This document shows positions 53,313 through 63,563 of a stretch of 64,000 nucleotides of DNA, piece by piece (the first letter of the stretch is position 1; the number at the start of each line of letters is the position of its first letter). The translations under genes were made by a program, and so were the position numbers. This DNA comes from Trichomonas vaginalis G3 (Eukaryota > Parabasalia > Trichomonadida > Trichomonadidae): NCBI RefSeq assembly GCF_026262505.1, contig NC_067204.1, forward strand, positions 1,364,001 to 1,428,000, read 5' to 3'. The notes under the pieces are model-generated. The model saw only the letters and a list, made by a program, of their open reading frames with translations, did not search any database and was not told where the DNA came from.

Positions 53313-54251
53313 ATGATTTCAACAATCGGCACAACAACATTTCAAACAACAGCACCAAACTCTTTAGTCATGAATCCTACGTCAATGTTAGTAGAAATGA
53401 AAAGCTTCATTCCTTCTTCATATACTTTCGAAACAAAAATCCAGAAGATAAAGCAAGAACTTTTAACAAATAATTTAGACTGTAGTGCGAAAGATGAAAC
53501 AAATGAACAGTATCTTTATGACATGCAGGACATTATTGACCATTTACCCAAATTGCCTGAAATCCAACAACAAAAACTCACTATTCCTGAATTCGATGAA
53601 ATAGAAGTCAAAGCAACTGACTCAGTAGAAATAAAGAAGTTCATACGAAAGGTAAATTATGAGTTTCTAGGATTTCATTGCAACCATAAGGTTATGGACA
53701 AAGATTGCGACATGTTATATAAGAATGTTTCTGACATATATAAATCTGAAGAATTTAAGACTTACGACAACTTTGTTTCGTTAGTTGCTGAATGTGTATG
53801 GCAGATAAGAGATAAAGATAGAAGAGGTAAGGTATGGAATGAACAAATAAAACCAACTGCTTCAGATTTAAAGAAAACCATTGACGCCTTAGTTGTTTTA
53901 GCTGGTTTTATTTCAATGTATAACGCAAAAATGAACCCACAATGTTCTAAATGTAAAGCAGCAATTAGGAAATATAACTACTCCGTCAAAGAGATAGAAA
54001 GAATGCGAAACGACTATGCAGACTTAAAGAAAGAAGCAGAAAAGCCAGCAGAAGATAAAATGGACATGTTAGAATTTCTGAACAAAAACTATCCAACTGC
54101 TGACGATTTCCTTCTATCTGACGTCAAGAAGAAGTATAAAGAGACTTTCGGCATAGTTAAAACATTCGATGTACTAAAAGAAGAAATAGAAGCTACGAAA
54201 CTGTTTAGAGTCTCACGAATTCATAACGTTTACCATGTAAAACGCTTATAA
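53313..54251 (+). CDS. 312-residue unknown protein between inverted arrays (copy D)
   Basis: Open frame MISTIGTTTFQTTAPNSLVM.... Residues about 110-200 have FLGFHCNHKVMDKDCDMLY and CVWQIRDKDRRGKVW; about 215-265 have a CSKC pair before a coiled coil (SVKEIERMRNDYADLKKEA). The place in an inverted-repeat cassette and the shared early-type box resemble the setting of the family 1 primase-helicase. Replication or regulation is plausible but no family is recognised. Confidence 0.65.
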   Translation: MISTIGTTTFQTTAPNSLVMNPTSMLVEMKSFIPSSYTFETKIQKIKQELLTNNLDCSAKDETNEQYLYDMQDIIDHLPKLPEIQQQKLTIPEFDEIEVKATDSVEIKKFIRKVNYEFLGFHCNHKVMDKDCDMLYKNVSDIYKSEEFKTYDNFVSLVAECVWQIRDKDRRGKVWNEQIKPTASDLKKTIDALVVLAGFISMYNAKMNPQCSKCKAAIRKYNYSVKEIERMRNDYADLKKEAEKPAEDKMDMLEFLNKNYPTADDFLLSDVKKKYKETFGIVKTFDVLKEEIEATKLFRVSRIHNVYHVKRL

Positions 54252-54254
54252 AAT

Positions 54255-54492
54255 AACTGGGGTAGAAAAGAGGTTAGAAAACAGGTTAGATCTAACCTTC
54301 TACCCTAAAATATATTTTTGCTGAAAAATGACCAAAATTCTGAGTAAAATAATTTTTAGGGCTTGTGTCAAACCTTCACTTCGTGTCATAATGTAAAAAT
54401 AACGTTTACCATGTAAAACGCTTTTAAAATAACTGGGGTAGAAAAGAGGTGAGAAAAGAGGTGAGATCTAACCTTCTACCCTAAATTATATT
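54255..54492 (-). repeat. right repeat array of the 53313 gene (copy D)
   Basis: Two units about 166 bp apart with GGGGTAGAAAAGAGGTTAGA and AGATCTAACCTTCTACCCTA, the reverse complement of the left array. Confidence 0.85.
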
Positions 54493-54559
54493 TTTATTGA
54501 ATTCAGCAACAAAAATCTGAGTAAAATGGCATAAGATTGCTTCCCGAGGAAAACCGAGA

Positions 54560-54800
54560 GAAGAGATTCCGTATGAAAATCATGAAGAACAGCGAGTACG
54601 TAAGAAAACGTAGTCGCCAAAACTCTATGAAAATCGTGAAAATTCTCTAGACCGTTTTTTTTCGGTCTTGCATAAAACTCATGAAAATCAGTGAAGAACA
54701 GCGAGACCGACTTCCTTCGGGGTCGCCAAAACTCTATGAAAATCATGAAGAACAGCGAGTACGTAAGAAAACGTAGTCGCCAAAACTCTATGAAAATCAT
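54560..54800 (+). repeat. repeat with variable hairpin cores
   Basis: Units of about 55-70 bp share AACAGCGA ... TCGCCAAAACTCTATGAAA around different hairpins: GTACGT...ACGTA, GACCG...CGGTC and GACCGA...GGGTC. One unit resembles a stretch inside the KilA-N gene at 55579-56402. Confidence 0.7.
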
Positions 54801-54817
54801 GAATTTCCTTAAGACAG

Positions 54818-54836
54818 AAAAAATAAAGTTAGTTTT
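54818..54836 (+). promoter_or_regulatory. AAATAAAGTTAG box before the first KilA-N gene (copy D)
   Basis: AGAAAAAATAAAGTTAGTT, then a T-rich tract and TTTTGTATGTAAG; a variant of the same leader stands before 55579. Confidence 0.55.
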
Positions 54837-54875
54837 TTATAAAATATTTTTTTTATTTTGTATGTAAGAACATAT

Positions 54876-55489
54876 ATGACAAACACTGAGTTTGAAAACA
54901 GTTAAAAGATAGACAATAACACTAAATTGGTTAGAATAGGTGATTTAAAACGTAAGATACTCAAAGAAATACAACAAATATTCTTTGTCAGACATTATAT
55001 CTCCATCTGGAAAGAAAACAAACGACTGGGTTAGAAATGCTTCAACTCAGAAAATTTTGACAAGAAATCCTGAGCTTATGATATCGGTAAGATTCTATGG
55101 AACTACAGCATATCTTATAGACAAAAGTCTTATACCAATAGTTTTGTTATGGTTAGACCCAGTTGTTGGATATAACTTCATAACTTATGGTTCATTCGAT
55201 ACGGAACGTTGCAGTGAAGGCTTACTTTATATCGTTCAGAAACCGAAGGACTTCAATACAAAGAGATATAAGATAGGAAGAACATATATATATACTCAAA
55301 GATATGACAGTACAGTCAATAGAGTCAAGGTTGTGTTCGTTAACGATATGAGAGCTGCAGAAACAGAACTACTCGAAAAGTTTGAGAAAATGTATGGTGC
55401 TCCCATAAAAGGTAAAGAAAACGTTTGAAGTAGATGAGATAGATAAAGCTATAAAATTATTTGACGAAGTTGCTGAAAAATACATGTAA
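54876..55489 (+). pseudogene. KilA-N protein with T5orf172/GIY-YIG-like C-terminus (copy D)
   Basis: KilA-N-type DNA-binding core SPSGKKTNDWVRNASTQKIL (near 54995) followed by LLYIVQKPKDFNTKRYKIGR (near 55225), the pattern of T5orf172/MUG113 nuclease-like domains. Such fusions are common in large DNA viruses and are thought to act in regulation or DNA processing. Broken at its start and end. Confidence 0.75.
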
Positions 55490-55578
55490 AGCGTTTATTT
55501 TTGTCTTTTGTGAAAGATAGAAAAAATAACGCTAATTTTTTATAAAATATTTTTTTTATTTTGTATGTAAAGACAGAT

Positions 55579-56402
55579 ATGTCAACAACAGAGAACACAA
55601 CAACAGTTATAGTCCATGAAGCTATAAATGAAGAATATGAGTGGGTTCAGTTTAACAAACAACTCCGTCTCATTCGTTCGGTCAAAGACGATATGTACCA
55701 GATGCAAAGTATTTTGACGGCTTGTTTTGCTCCAGACACTAAACACGCAGACGACTGGTTCAAAAACCAAAGCACACAAGAACTTTTGAGTGAAATTTCT
55801 CTAGACCGACTTTTTTCGGCCATGCATAAAACACATGAAAATCGTAAAAATTTGCCAATAAATTTAAGAGGATATTATGTACATAGACTTTTAGTAAATG
55901 CAGTTGCAATGTGGGCTTCTCCTCGTTATGCATGGCATGTTTACAGACTTCTTGACGAAATTCATAGACAAGAACGTGAAGAGATGGAAAAGAAACTTCA
56001 AGCAAAAGATGAAGTCATTGAAGCAAAAGACAAAAACATTCAGAAAAGAATACCACGTTCGTACCAAAAGGAAAGGAAAAGAACTATAAGTATATGATTT
56101 ATACTGAAGAGATGAAAAATGAAGAAGATAAAGATATGGTTATGTTGCATTTAGTCAGAAGAAACAACAAAAGCTTTTACGACCTTGCTAAGATTTACAA
56201 ATCTGACAGAAATTGGTTCTATCGCGAAAACTTACCGATTTCAATGACCCCAAATGAAGATGTGAAACAAATAGTTCAAGATACGTTACCTCAAACACAC
56301 TATGATATGAAAGGTTGTACAATACTTACATTCAAAGAAGATTTGCCATTGTTAAAGGAAAAAATAACAGAGTATTTTGACAACTTCAAACAAGTAGAGT
56401 AG
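55579..56402 (+). pseudogene. KilA-N protein with DUF3627-like C-terminus (copy D)
   Basis: KilA-N core with ADDWFKNQSTQELL and NLRGYYVHRLLVNAVAMWAS (near 55755-55920), then a coiled coil (REEMEKKLQAKDEVIEAKDK) and a C-terminal domain (near 56094-56400) like those found after viral KilA-N domains. Between the two KilA-N motifs lies a segment resembling the repeat at 54560-54800. Broken once. Confidence 0.75.
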
Positions 56403-56411
56403 ATGAACCAT

Positions 56412-56486
56412 TTATTTTTCAAGCTTGACTTCAGATGGCTCAGGTAGCTCTATAAAGTAAATTGCCTCGTCAAATCCTTCTGGCAT
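56412..56486 (-). pseudogene. C-terminal gene fragment before minisatellite (copy D)
   Basis: Minus-strand end MPEGFDEAIYFIELPEPSEV with stop; no N-terminal part is seen, because upstream lies repeat sequence. Origin unknown. Confidence 0.25.
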
Positions 56487-56494
56487 TCCGAGTC

Positions 56495-56745
56495 CTTCCT
56501 TCCGACAGGAAAAAATTTTCCCGACGACAAGAAAAGTTCTTCCTTCCGACAGAAAAAATTTTTCCCGACGACAAGAAAAAATTTTCCAGTTGTCCGTCCG
56601 TAAACCATTCAAATTTTCGAAAATTGAGAACTTTTGGTCGAACTTCAGGAAAAGTTTTTCCTTCCAACAGAAAAAATTTTCCTTCCGACAGGAAAGTTTT
56701 TCCCGACAACAGGAAAAGTTCTTCCTTCCGACAGGACACAAACGA
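56495..56745. repeat. minisatellite rich in CTTCCGACAG and AAAATTTTCCCGACGA
   Basis: About ten imperfect units of 20-40 bp, alternating CCTTCCGACAGAAAAAATTT and CCCGACGACAAGAAAA, with many local inverted repeats. It lies between the KilA-N gene and the packaging ATPase. Frames across it are by-products. Confidence 0.75.
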
Positions 56746-56841
56746 ATGTCTCACGTCCCTCTTCCTGAATGCCTTCCAAAGCCAGAAGAACCGACAGCCC
56801 CAGCACCACAACAGACTTCTAAGACTAAACACTTACATTTT

Positions 56842-57715
56842 TCAAGCTTGACTTTTTACAATTTGAACTTTGTTTGCGTAGATATGAATTCTGAAAGAAG
56901 TATGAGGGTCTTGTATGACTTTGTACTTCTCCCCATAGTTCATGTCTGTCAAACTTACCTGCCATGGACTCTTTTCATAAGTTCCATGAAATCGTCTTCG
57001 GACAATCCGGGGAAAAGTATAATGTCAGTAAGTATTCTTTTAACATCCTTACTTAAACTCTTTGCTGTCTGTACACAAATGACAACTGAGATGTTAAAGT
57101 GTCTGAGCTTCTTAAGAATTCGACACATATCTGTTTCTCTGTTCTTTAACAAAGGAGAGGCGAAATCATCTAAGATAAGAAGACATCTATGAGGGTATGT
57201 CTTCCAATCGTACGATTGCAATTTCTTCGAAATGTATTTCTATCTCTTTCTGTTTGTTTCTGAAGTGTTCTTCTCAATATTCTCTGCATTTCCTCATTTG
57301 GGTCTTTAAACTTAGAATTTATATACTCATTTATAGCATTGTACTTCAAAACTCTTCTTTGGTACTTCTTTATCCAATCTAACAACTCAGTATCCTTATA
57401 CATACTAACTTAGACTTCTTATAATATCTTTGAACGAATGACGGTTTGGTCCAAATTGACCAGAAGTACTACAAATGACAACTAACTCATAGAATGGGTT
57501 CTTTCTCATCTAGTTCTTGTTGTTGTGCAGCCATTTTAAGATAAGTGAAAGTCTTACCCGACCCAGGTGGTGCAATTAGACCTGTTATACCATTCTGAGC
57601 AAATAAGAACTTGTCATGTATAGGCTTTATCTGAGCATTTCTAACTTTCTCTTGTTCTTATTTAAAACATTCTCTCAAATTTCTTGTCAATGTCAGCAAA
57701 CTTTTTTTCTAACAT
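56842..57715 (-). pseudogene. FtsK/A32-like genome-packaging ATPase (copy D)
   Basis: Walker A LIAPPGSGKTFTYLK (near 57565), Walker B RCLLILDDFAS (near 57185) and VVICVQTAKSL (near 57070), which fits the motif III glutamine. Length and order agree with A32-type ATPases. Broken at several places. Confidence 0.85.
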
Positions 57716-57753
57716 ATTTTTAGAAAAATTAAAATTTTTATCTTTTAGAAAAT

Positions 57754-58218
57754 GTCTAGCGATTTCGCTATCTATATTCGAGACAAGCTTTTCGACAGCA
57801 AAACATCTGTCGACCATAAAATCTTAACATAGTGTAAACAAGAAAGGTGAATTTGTTCTAAAGTTCTGTTCTGGAATATGACAAGAACCATAAAACATTA
57901 CAAAGAGCAGTCTTAAAATTTGTCAATGACAGACTTGTTGACAGAGATGACGCCGATTGGAAAGATGAAGTCCAACAAAAGTTCTTAGAATGCAAAGAAG
58001 ACACATGCGCTGTTCTTGAAGATGAAATAGAAAACAGAATAGATGAGCTATTAAAGGACAAAGAACTTTTACATAAATATGGTTCGGAGAAATTTGACAT
58101 AACTCCACCAGAAAAGAAGAAGAGAGAAAAGAAAGAAAAGAAAGTAAAAGAAGAGAAGAAAGTAGAAGAGAAGAAAGAACCTGAACCAGTTCCAGAGAAA
58201 AAGAAATTTGACATGTAA
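57754..58218 (+). pseudogene. highly charged Lys/Glu-rich protein (copy D)
   Basis: Starts MSSDFAIYIRDKLFDSKTSV; the body is helical and acidic (KDEVQQKFLECKEDTCAVLE), the tail is a long Lys/Glu run (KKKREKKEKKVKEEKKVEEK) ending KKKFDM. The Phe/Ser-rich frames on the other strand are shadows. Function unknown. Broken. Confidence 0.45.
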
Positions 58219-58234
58219 AAATAAAATTTTATTT

Positions 58235-58654
58235 TTAGAACATTTCTGGGTCAATGTCAATGTTCTCTTCCTCTTTAGGAGCAAACACTGGCTTAGACTC
58301 TAAAATCTTTTTACCCAATTTACCTTGAACTTCAACTATCTTAGACTCATAATATTCATAGTCGTCTGCTTTCTTTGGTTCATAAGGTATAACAAGTTTG
58401 TATGCTTTGCCTTCTTTAAGGTTTGAGAACCTTCTGTCAAAACTTTCTTTGACTGCTAACAAACCTTCTATGTCTAAGTCTTCAAATTTCGCACCATTTT
58501 TAGTCACAATAGCAAACTTAACTGGTTCGATGTTCCAAACTTTGCTGAATGAAGACTTTTCAAAATGGTAGAAGTAAACATTCAAATATGTGAATGGGTC
58601 TAGTTCTTCTTTAAGTCCTGACATGTACTTGTTTACTGAGATGAATTTTGCCAT
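58235..58654 (-). CDS. 139-residue acidic-tailed protein (copy D)
   Basis: Start chosen at MAKFISVNKYMSGLKEELDP; a beta-rich body with GKAYKLVIPYEPKKADDYEY and an acidic end EEENIDIDPEMF. An acidic C-terminal tail after a small beta domain is typical of single-stranded DNA-binding proteins, and the gene lies beside the helicase, but no OB-fold motif is seen. Confidence 0.5.
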   Translation of the reverse strand: MAKFISVNKYMSGLKEELDPFTYLNVYFYHFEKSSFSKVWNIEPVKFAIVTKNGAKFEDLDIEGLLAVKESFDRRFSNLKEGKAYKLVIPYEPKKADDYEYYESKIVEVQGKLGKKILESKPVFAPKEEENIDIDPEMF

Positions 58655-58691
58655 CTTTTCTATCGGATAAAAAATTATTTTTTTTTTAAAT

Positions 58692-59924
58692 TTACTCATA
58701 AAAATTTTTTTTTGTATATACACCATTCTGAACATCTAAAAGACTTTTGACATTTGCCAAGAATGTTCGTTTAGACGCTGTCATATAACCATATTCTTGA
58801 CAATATTGTTTATACGAATCGTACAATGACCTTTCATCTAAACACTCAAAGTCAGTTTCATCTATGAACAGTTCATATACACTCTTGTTTGCTTCTAACA
58901 ATGTTTGTCTCTCTTCGGTATGTGGAATTTGTCTTGGATTGAACTTGAAATATCTAATGTCATAAAATATGAGAACAAGTGGTTGTAAAAGTCAGATGTC
59001 AAAGTTTCTGCTAAGTCGTCAAAATATTCTGTATCTTGCATATGAGAATCTGACGTTCTGACAACTACATATCTTCTGTCAGAACTTTCTAACTTCATGG
59101 AACAGTATTGTTTGAAACATAATGAAGTTTGCAACATTTTCACAAACTCTTTGGTCTTTATATTTCTTTCAACACAACCAACTTTGTCTGTTATAAGACT
59201 CTTCAAAGCATCTGAGTTCAAAACTTTTGTTGTATCTATACTTTGAAGTTCATTTGCAAACTATAAGTTTCATATTCTCTATTGAGGAGTTAAACTTGCC
59301 ACAGATGTTTTCTAAGTTTGTCATATTCGGGTTCGAATAGCCCTCTAACAGTTTGCATAAGATATCTGTAAAGAATGTGTTCTTACCAGTTCCTTGTTTT
59401 CCAATTATAATGAGAGCAGTTTCATTTTTAGCACTTGGATGTTGTAAGATGTTTGCAAACCAACATAAGATATACTCATAGACTCTTTCGTTTCCATTGC
59501 ATATAATTTCTTTGACATGGTCTAACCAAGCTTCTATAATATTTTCTTTCCATTCTACTTGTTCATATTTATATCCAGTGAAGATAGAATAGAAGTTTGG
59601 AGAAGGTGTATAGAACTTTATACCTCGAACTGAAAAATCTTCTAACTTTGACAATAAGATATCCCAAGCATCTAACATCTTCATGCCAACTTGTACGACT
59701 TTTATTTTCTTAAGTTTCTGTCTACATTCTTGTTCAGACACTATTGTTGCTCTTGGTTTGTTAAAGACAACATCCCATTCTTTCATAACATAACATTCTG
59801 GGGCAGAGTCGACATAAATGACTAAACGTTTCAAATTCTCGACTGCTTTGTTATAGTCTCGAAATGGACACATATTTCTGAATGCTTGGAAGTCATAAAA
59901 ATCTGAAACATCTATTCTGTACAT
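58692..59924 (-). pseudogene. SF3 (D5-like) helicase (copy D)
   Basis: Walker A IIIGKQGTGKNTFF (about residue 178), preceded by the D5-type GWIxNxxQHP pattern as CWFANILQHPSAKNETA; a later DRRYVVVR, as in family 1; a C-terminal winged-helix-like part. No Prim-Pol domain is seen in front, unlike family 1. Broken. Confidence 0.8.
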
Positions 59925-59952
59925 TTTTATAAAAATAAAAAAAATATTTTTT

Positions 59953-60739
59953 TTATTCTTGACTTTGTTGTTGCATTTGTTGTTCTTGAGCTATTTGTTG
60001 TTGAAGTTGTTCTTGTAATACAATACTTTCACCGGTTGCATCTTCCAATTCGAAACTTTCTGCCGTCATTGACAAATACATAGGACATAAAAGTTTTACA
60101 GGAACAAAGTTTGCGTCAACTAATGTCAACGTTATACTTGCCAAAGTGTTTGAGTTCACTAAGGTTGAAAATTCTGCATTCGAATGAACAATAGGCAAAC
60201 CAGCAGAGAAAGTATTGTTTATACGCATAAGTATTTTTTGGTCATAATAGTTTCTGTCGACATTCGAATAACACTTTGAACCTAAGTTTGAAACAATATA
60301 TAAAATAGGTGTACTTAAAGTCAATGGAACAGACAAACCTTGTATGACACCTTTTCCTGTTATAGGAAACTGTTGGTAGTAAAAACCAGAAATAAGTTTT
60401 GTATTATAGCTCATATCGTTTATAGTAAACTCAGTCGGACATCCAAACATAATGAAACCTGCTCTAGTTGCAGCACATGTTACACCGTACTTAAAGTATT
60501 AAATAAGTCAACAAAACCTGTTGGTGGTATATCTGAGTAAGTATCTTCAAAGGAGTATTTTTTACCATTCACAACAATGAATCTTCTGGTGTCAAAAGAG
60601 CAAAACAGGCTTTAGTCGTCATTGTGTTTAAAGTTAGTTTACAATACCGTCCTTGAGGACTTTGTAAGTTTGTTGTTATAGAATTATATGACTCAGGGTT
60701 TTTAGTCGTAATAGTATAAACCATTATATCTTCTGCCAT
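59953..60739 (-). pseudogene. penton/minor capsid protein candidate (copy D)
   Basis: Starts MAEDIMVYTITTKNPESYNS after ATATAAATG; beta-rich with FTINDMSYNTKLISGFYYQQ and ITLTLVDANFVPVKLLCPMY near the end, then a Gln-rich tail. Length (about 260 residues), composition and place by the capsid genes suit a single-jelly-roll penton. Inference. Broken. Confidence 0.5.
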
Positions 60740-60792
60740 TTATATATATTTAAAAGTTTTTCTGAAAGTGGAGAAGAACTTCATCTAAACTT

Positions 60793-60978
60793 TCACATGG
60801 CGTTTCTTGAAGTTCTCTGTCTAAGAAGTTCAAATATTTTGTAAAGACATAGAACTTTCCTTTGTACACGAACAAACAAAACAGGGTCTTTCATATCGTT
60901 CAAAAGTGTGTAAAGTCCTTTACATGAAATAAAGTCTATATTATTTTTCTTCAAACATCTTTCAAGAAGTTTTGACAT
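60793..60978 (-). CDS. 61-residue protein (copy D)
   Basis: MSKLLERCLKKNNIDFISCK...; helical and basic. Starts 7 bases after the end of the 178-residue gene. Unknown. Confidence 0.4.
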   Translation of the reverse strand: MSKLLERCLKKNNIDFISCKGLYTLLNDMKDPVLFVRVQRKVLCLYKIFELLRQRTSRNAM

Positions 60979-60984
60979 TTTTAC

Positions 60985-61521
60985 TTAGCAAATAAATTTT
61001 AATGAAATGTTGTGGTCGTCAAATATTTTTATGACGTCTGGGAAACTATACTTTAAGTTCAACGTTTCACCTCCTTTCATAACGTATATCTTGTCAATGA
61101 CATTATATGAAACACCACAGCAACTAATGTCGGGTTCTATTTCTTTGATGTTTATATCGTCTGCCTCTGTCAAAAGTTTCAATAGTTCTTTCAAAACTTC
61201 ATGAGGTGCAATGACATATGAGTTCACTTTTACAGGGTTGTGTTCGACCAAGTTTAACATTATACTTAAAGCTTGACAAATCTTCTCCTGAGTTTGAAGT
61301 TTGTCTTTCAGTTGTTGGTAGTCGTTTCGAATATCTGCAACAGAACTTAAGTCTCTGCTAACTTCAGGATATGTTGGTTGTTCTTTTACAGGAACAATTG
61401 TTATACCATCTTCGTCTTCGTATGGTTTCCCCACTTCAACATCTCTGTCTTTGACATTGACAACAACACTTTGACTGTTTGTTTGAGTTGGTGAATTTAA
61501 CTTCACATCTGCCACCGCCAT
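60985..61521 (-). CDS. 178-residue unknown protein (copy D)
   Basis: Open frame MAVADVKLNSPTQTNSQSVV; disordered acidic N-terminus, central helices (LQTQEKICQALSIMLNLVEH), then a CCGVSYN motif and a mixed end. In the capsid block, so a virion or assembly role is likely, but no family is recognised. Confidence 0.5.
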   Translation of the reverse strand: MAVADVKLNSPTQTNSQSVVVNVKDRDVEVGKPYEDEDGITIVPVKEQPTYPEVSRDLSSVADIRNDYQQLKDKLQTQEKICQALSIMLNLVEHNPVKVNSYVIAPHEVLKELLKLLTEADDINIKEIEPDISCCGVSYNVIDKIYVMKGGETLNLKYSFPDVIKIFDDHNISLKFIC

Positions 61522-61583
61522 TAAACCTTTTGAACACTCACGCTTCTATTTTTCGGAAATGACATTTTACTTAGAATAAAAAG

Positions 61584-61950
61584 ATGGACGTATTCGGATA
61601 TCTCTTTGAATTGAAGCAAACAAAGTTTACACACACAAACAATACAAATACATTGACAGAATAGTTCTTTACACAAACAATGGTAAATGTTATAGAATAG
61701 CAGTCTTTGCTGAACCTAAATATTTTCATAAAGCAAAGAAAGTTGGTATAACGAGATGGTGAAAGTTCTTGAAGCAGACAAAAATATAACTTCAAAACTT
61801 ACAGATATTTCTAAAGGTAAGTTTATCTTACAATATTATGTCAAAACTGGCGTACTGTCAATATTTGACGGAGAGAAGTCAGTTCAAGAACAACTTACTG
61901 ACCTGCTGCCAAATCTGCTCGATGGAAGCTGTCGTTATATGCCAATCTGA
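61584..61950 (+). pseudogene. small unknown protein convergent to MCP (copy D)
   Basis: Starts MDVFGYLFELK after TTAGAATAAAAAGATG; later stretches KYFHKAKKVGITRW and GKFILQYYVKTGVLSIFDGE. Its 3' end overlaps the capsid gene end. Broken. Confidence 0.35.
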
Positions 61951-63496
61951 GGAGCCCCAGCAGGTTTCATCGAACGAATCTTCAAAAGAGCATCTTCCGT
62001 GAAAAGTGCTATTGGTTTTTGTAAACTTCTTTGCTCTCAATTCATCTGGACCGTCTCTGTCACCAGTATATTGTATTTGTACAGTACCAACAGTTGAAAT
62101 ACCACCCATAAAGTCTTCTGAGTCAGCAAATGGAATGCCAAGCCAAAAGTTTGAACGGTCTCCATTTGTATATTGAGTTTTTTGACCTCCTGTATGAGTC
62201 CATACTTTCACATATGGCATAATAGAACTTTGCATTTCAGGGTTAATGGTTGTTGTGAAGTTTGTTGTTAAAGTTCATAGCATCTAATGTCAAGTTGTAT
62301 GACCTCATATCCTCAACTGTAGAATATTCTTCTCTTGGATAATATTTGCCATCTATGTTTATATGATATTTAATACCAGGTTGTAGAAACAAGAATAGTC
62401 ATTTATAGTTCGTCTGAACAGTACAACATAGTATCTGCATGTTTCATTGCAGTTGTTAAAGCAATATCTGTTCTTGCACCTGGGTCAGCACTTTGGTTTC
62501 CAACTTCACCTGCAAAGTCTTTGACAGATATTTGGTGTATAGGGAACATAAGTGGAACTGCAATATATTTGGCAGCTAAAGCATTTGAAATATCTGGGTC
62601 CAACATATAGACTGCAAGTCTGCTTTCTATTCTCTTGCATTCAAATTTTTCGCATGTGAACTTAACTGGGTCCCAAGCAGTTCCAGCAGCATTGAAATAA
62701 TAGTTTTTCATTGTTGAAGTTTGAGAAACCAAAGTCTAAGTCAACTTGTCTTTGCAAAAGTCACAGAACTTGGCTCCACCAGTTCCAGCTACAGTAATGC
62801 TGAATGGGTCTTTGTTTGGTGCAATGACTAAGTTATTTTTGCTTGGAGTAAGTTCAATAGAAATTTTTCCTGCCCAGTTTGGCAAGTATCTTAAAAACCT
62901 GAAGATGAGGAAAGATGACAAAGGAACTCTAAGTTTCAGTTTTACTTTAGTGGCAGCAGTTCCATCTGAACCAGAAAGGTTAACATAAACTCCTGGAACG
63001 TTAGGGTCAAGTCTTCTTATTTTCTCAATATTTGCATACTGGTCTGTTTGTTCTCTAGCTTGTGTTGTACTGAGTTTCTCAAAGCGAACCATTCATAGTT
63101 TGCCCATGTTACTGTTTGAACTAAGTCAGAGTTAGAATATATCTTATATCCCATGAAAACTTCTGGAGCATATTGGTATCCGACATAGAAAATTCCATTG
63201 CAACCTTTCTTGTCAGACAACTTGGCAGAAGGTTTTATTTCAATGTCTTGTTCCACGTATAAGAAATGAGTTGTCAATAGAATAATATGAAACCTGTCGC
63301 AAGCAATATCTACTGTTGTTGAAGAACCTTCTCTCAAACTCACCTACGTTTCCATAGAAACAGCAGTTGTATATTCGTAAGTTCCAGGAACTATTTCTGA
63401 CCTTCTAATGGCATTGTCGCATTCGTTATACCATTCGGAAACATTTCCGTTCATGGCATCCAAAACTGTTGGCGTTATATTCTGAGCGGCGTACAT
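61879..63496 (-). pseudogene. major capsid protein candidate (copy D)
   Basis: About 540 residues. Starts MYAAQNITPTVLDAMNGNVS; beta-rich with LPNWAGKISIELTPSKNNLV (near 62860), SNALAAKYIAVPLMFPIHQI and late FWLGIPFADSEDFMGGISTV. Size, composition and closeness to penton, ATPase and helicase genes suit the Polinton double-jelly-roll capsid protein. No clear sequence match to the family 1 candidate. Broken at several places. Confidence 0.65.
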
Positions 63497-63563
63497 TTCA
63501 TATGGGTAAAAATATAGAATAGTTGGATTTATATATCATAATAGAACCCACTCGTACCAAGCT

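Noticed and set aside
54486-54800. Minus-strand frame with repeated MIFIEFWR segments
   Set aside because: Product of the hairpin-core repeat; no start context.
56462-56851. Pro/Ser/Phe-rich frames on both strands
   Set aside because: They cross the minisatellite at 56495-56745 and repeat with it.
57858-58284. Phe/Ser-rich minus-strand frames resembling membrane proteins
   Set aside because: They are the reverse of a Lys/Glu-rich gene on the plus strand (57754-58218).
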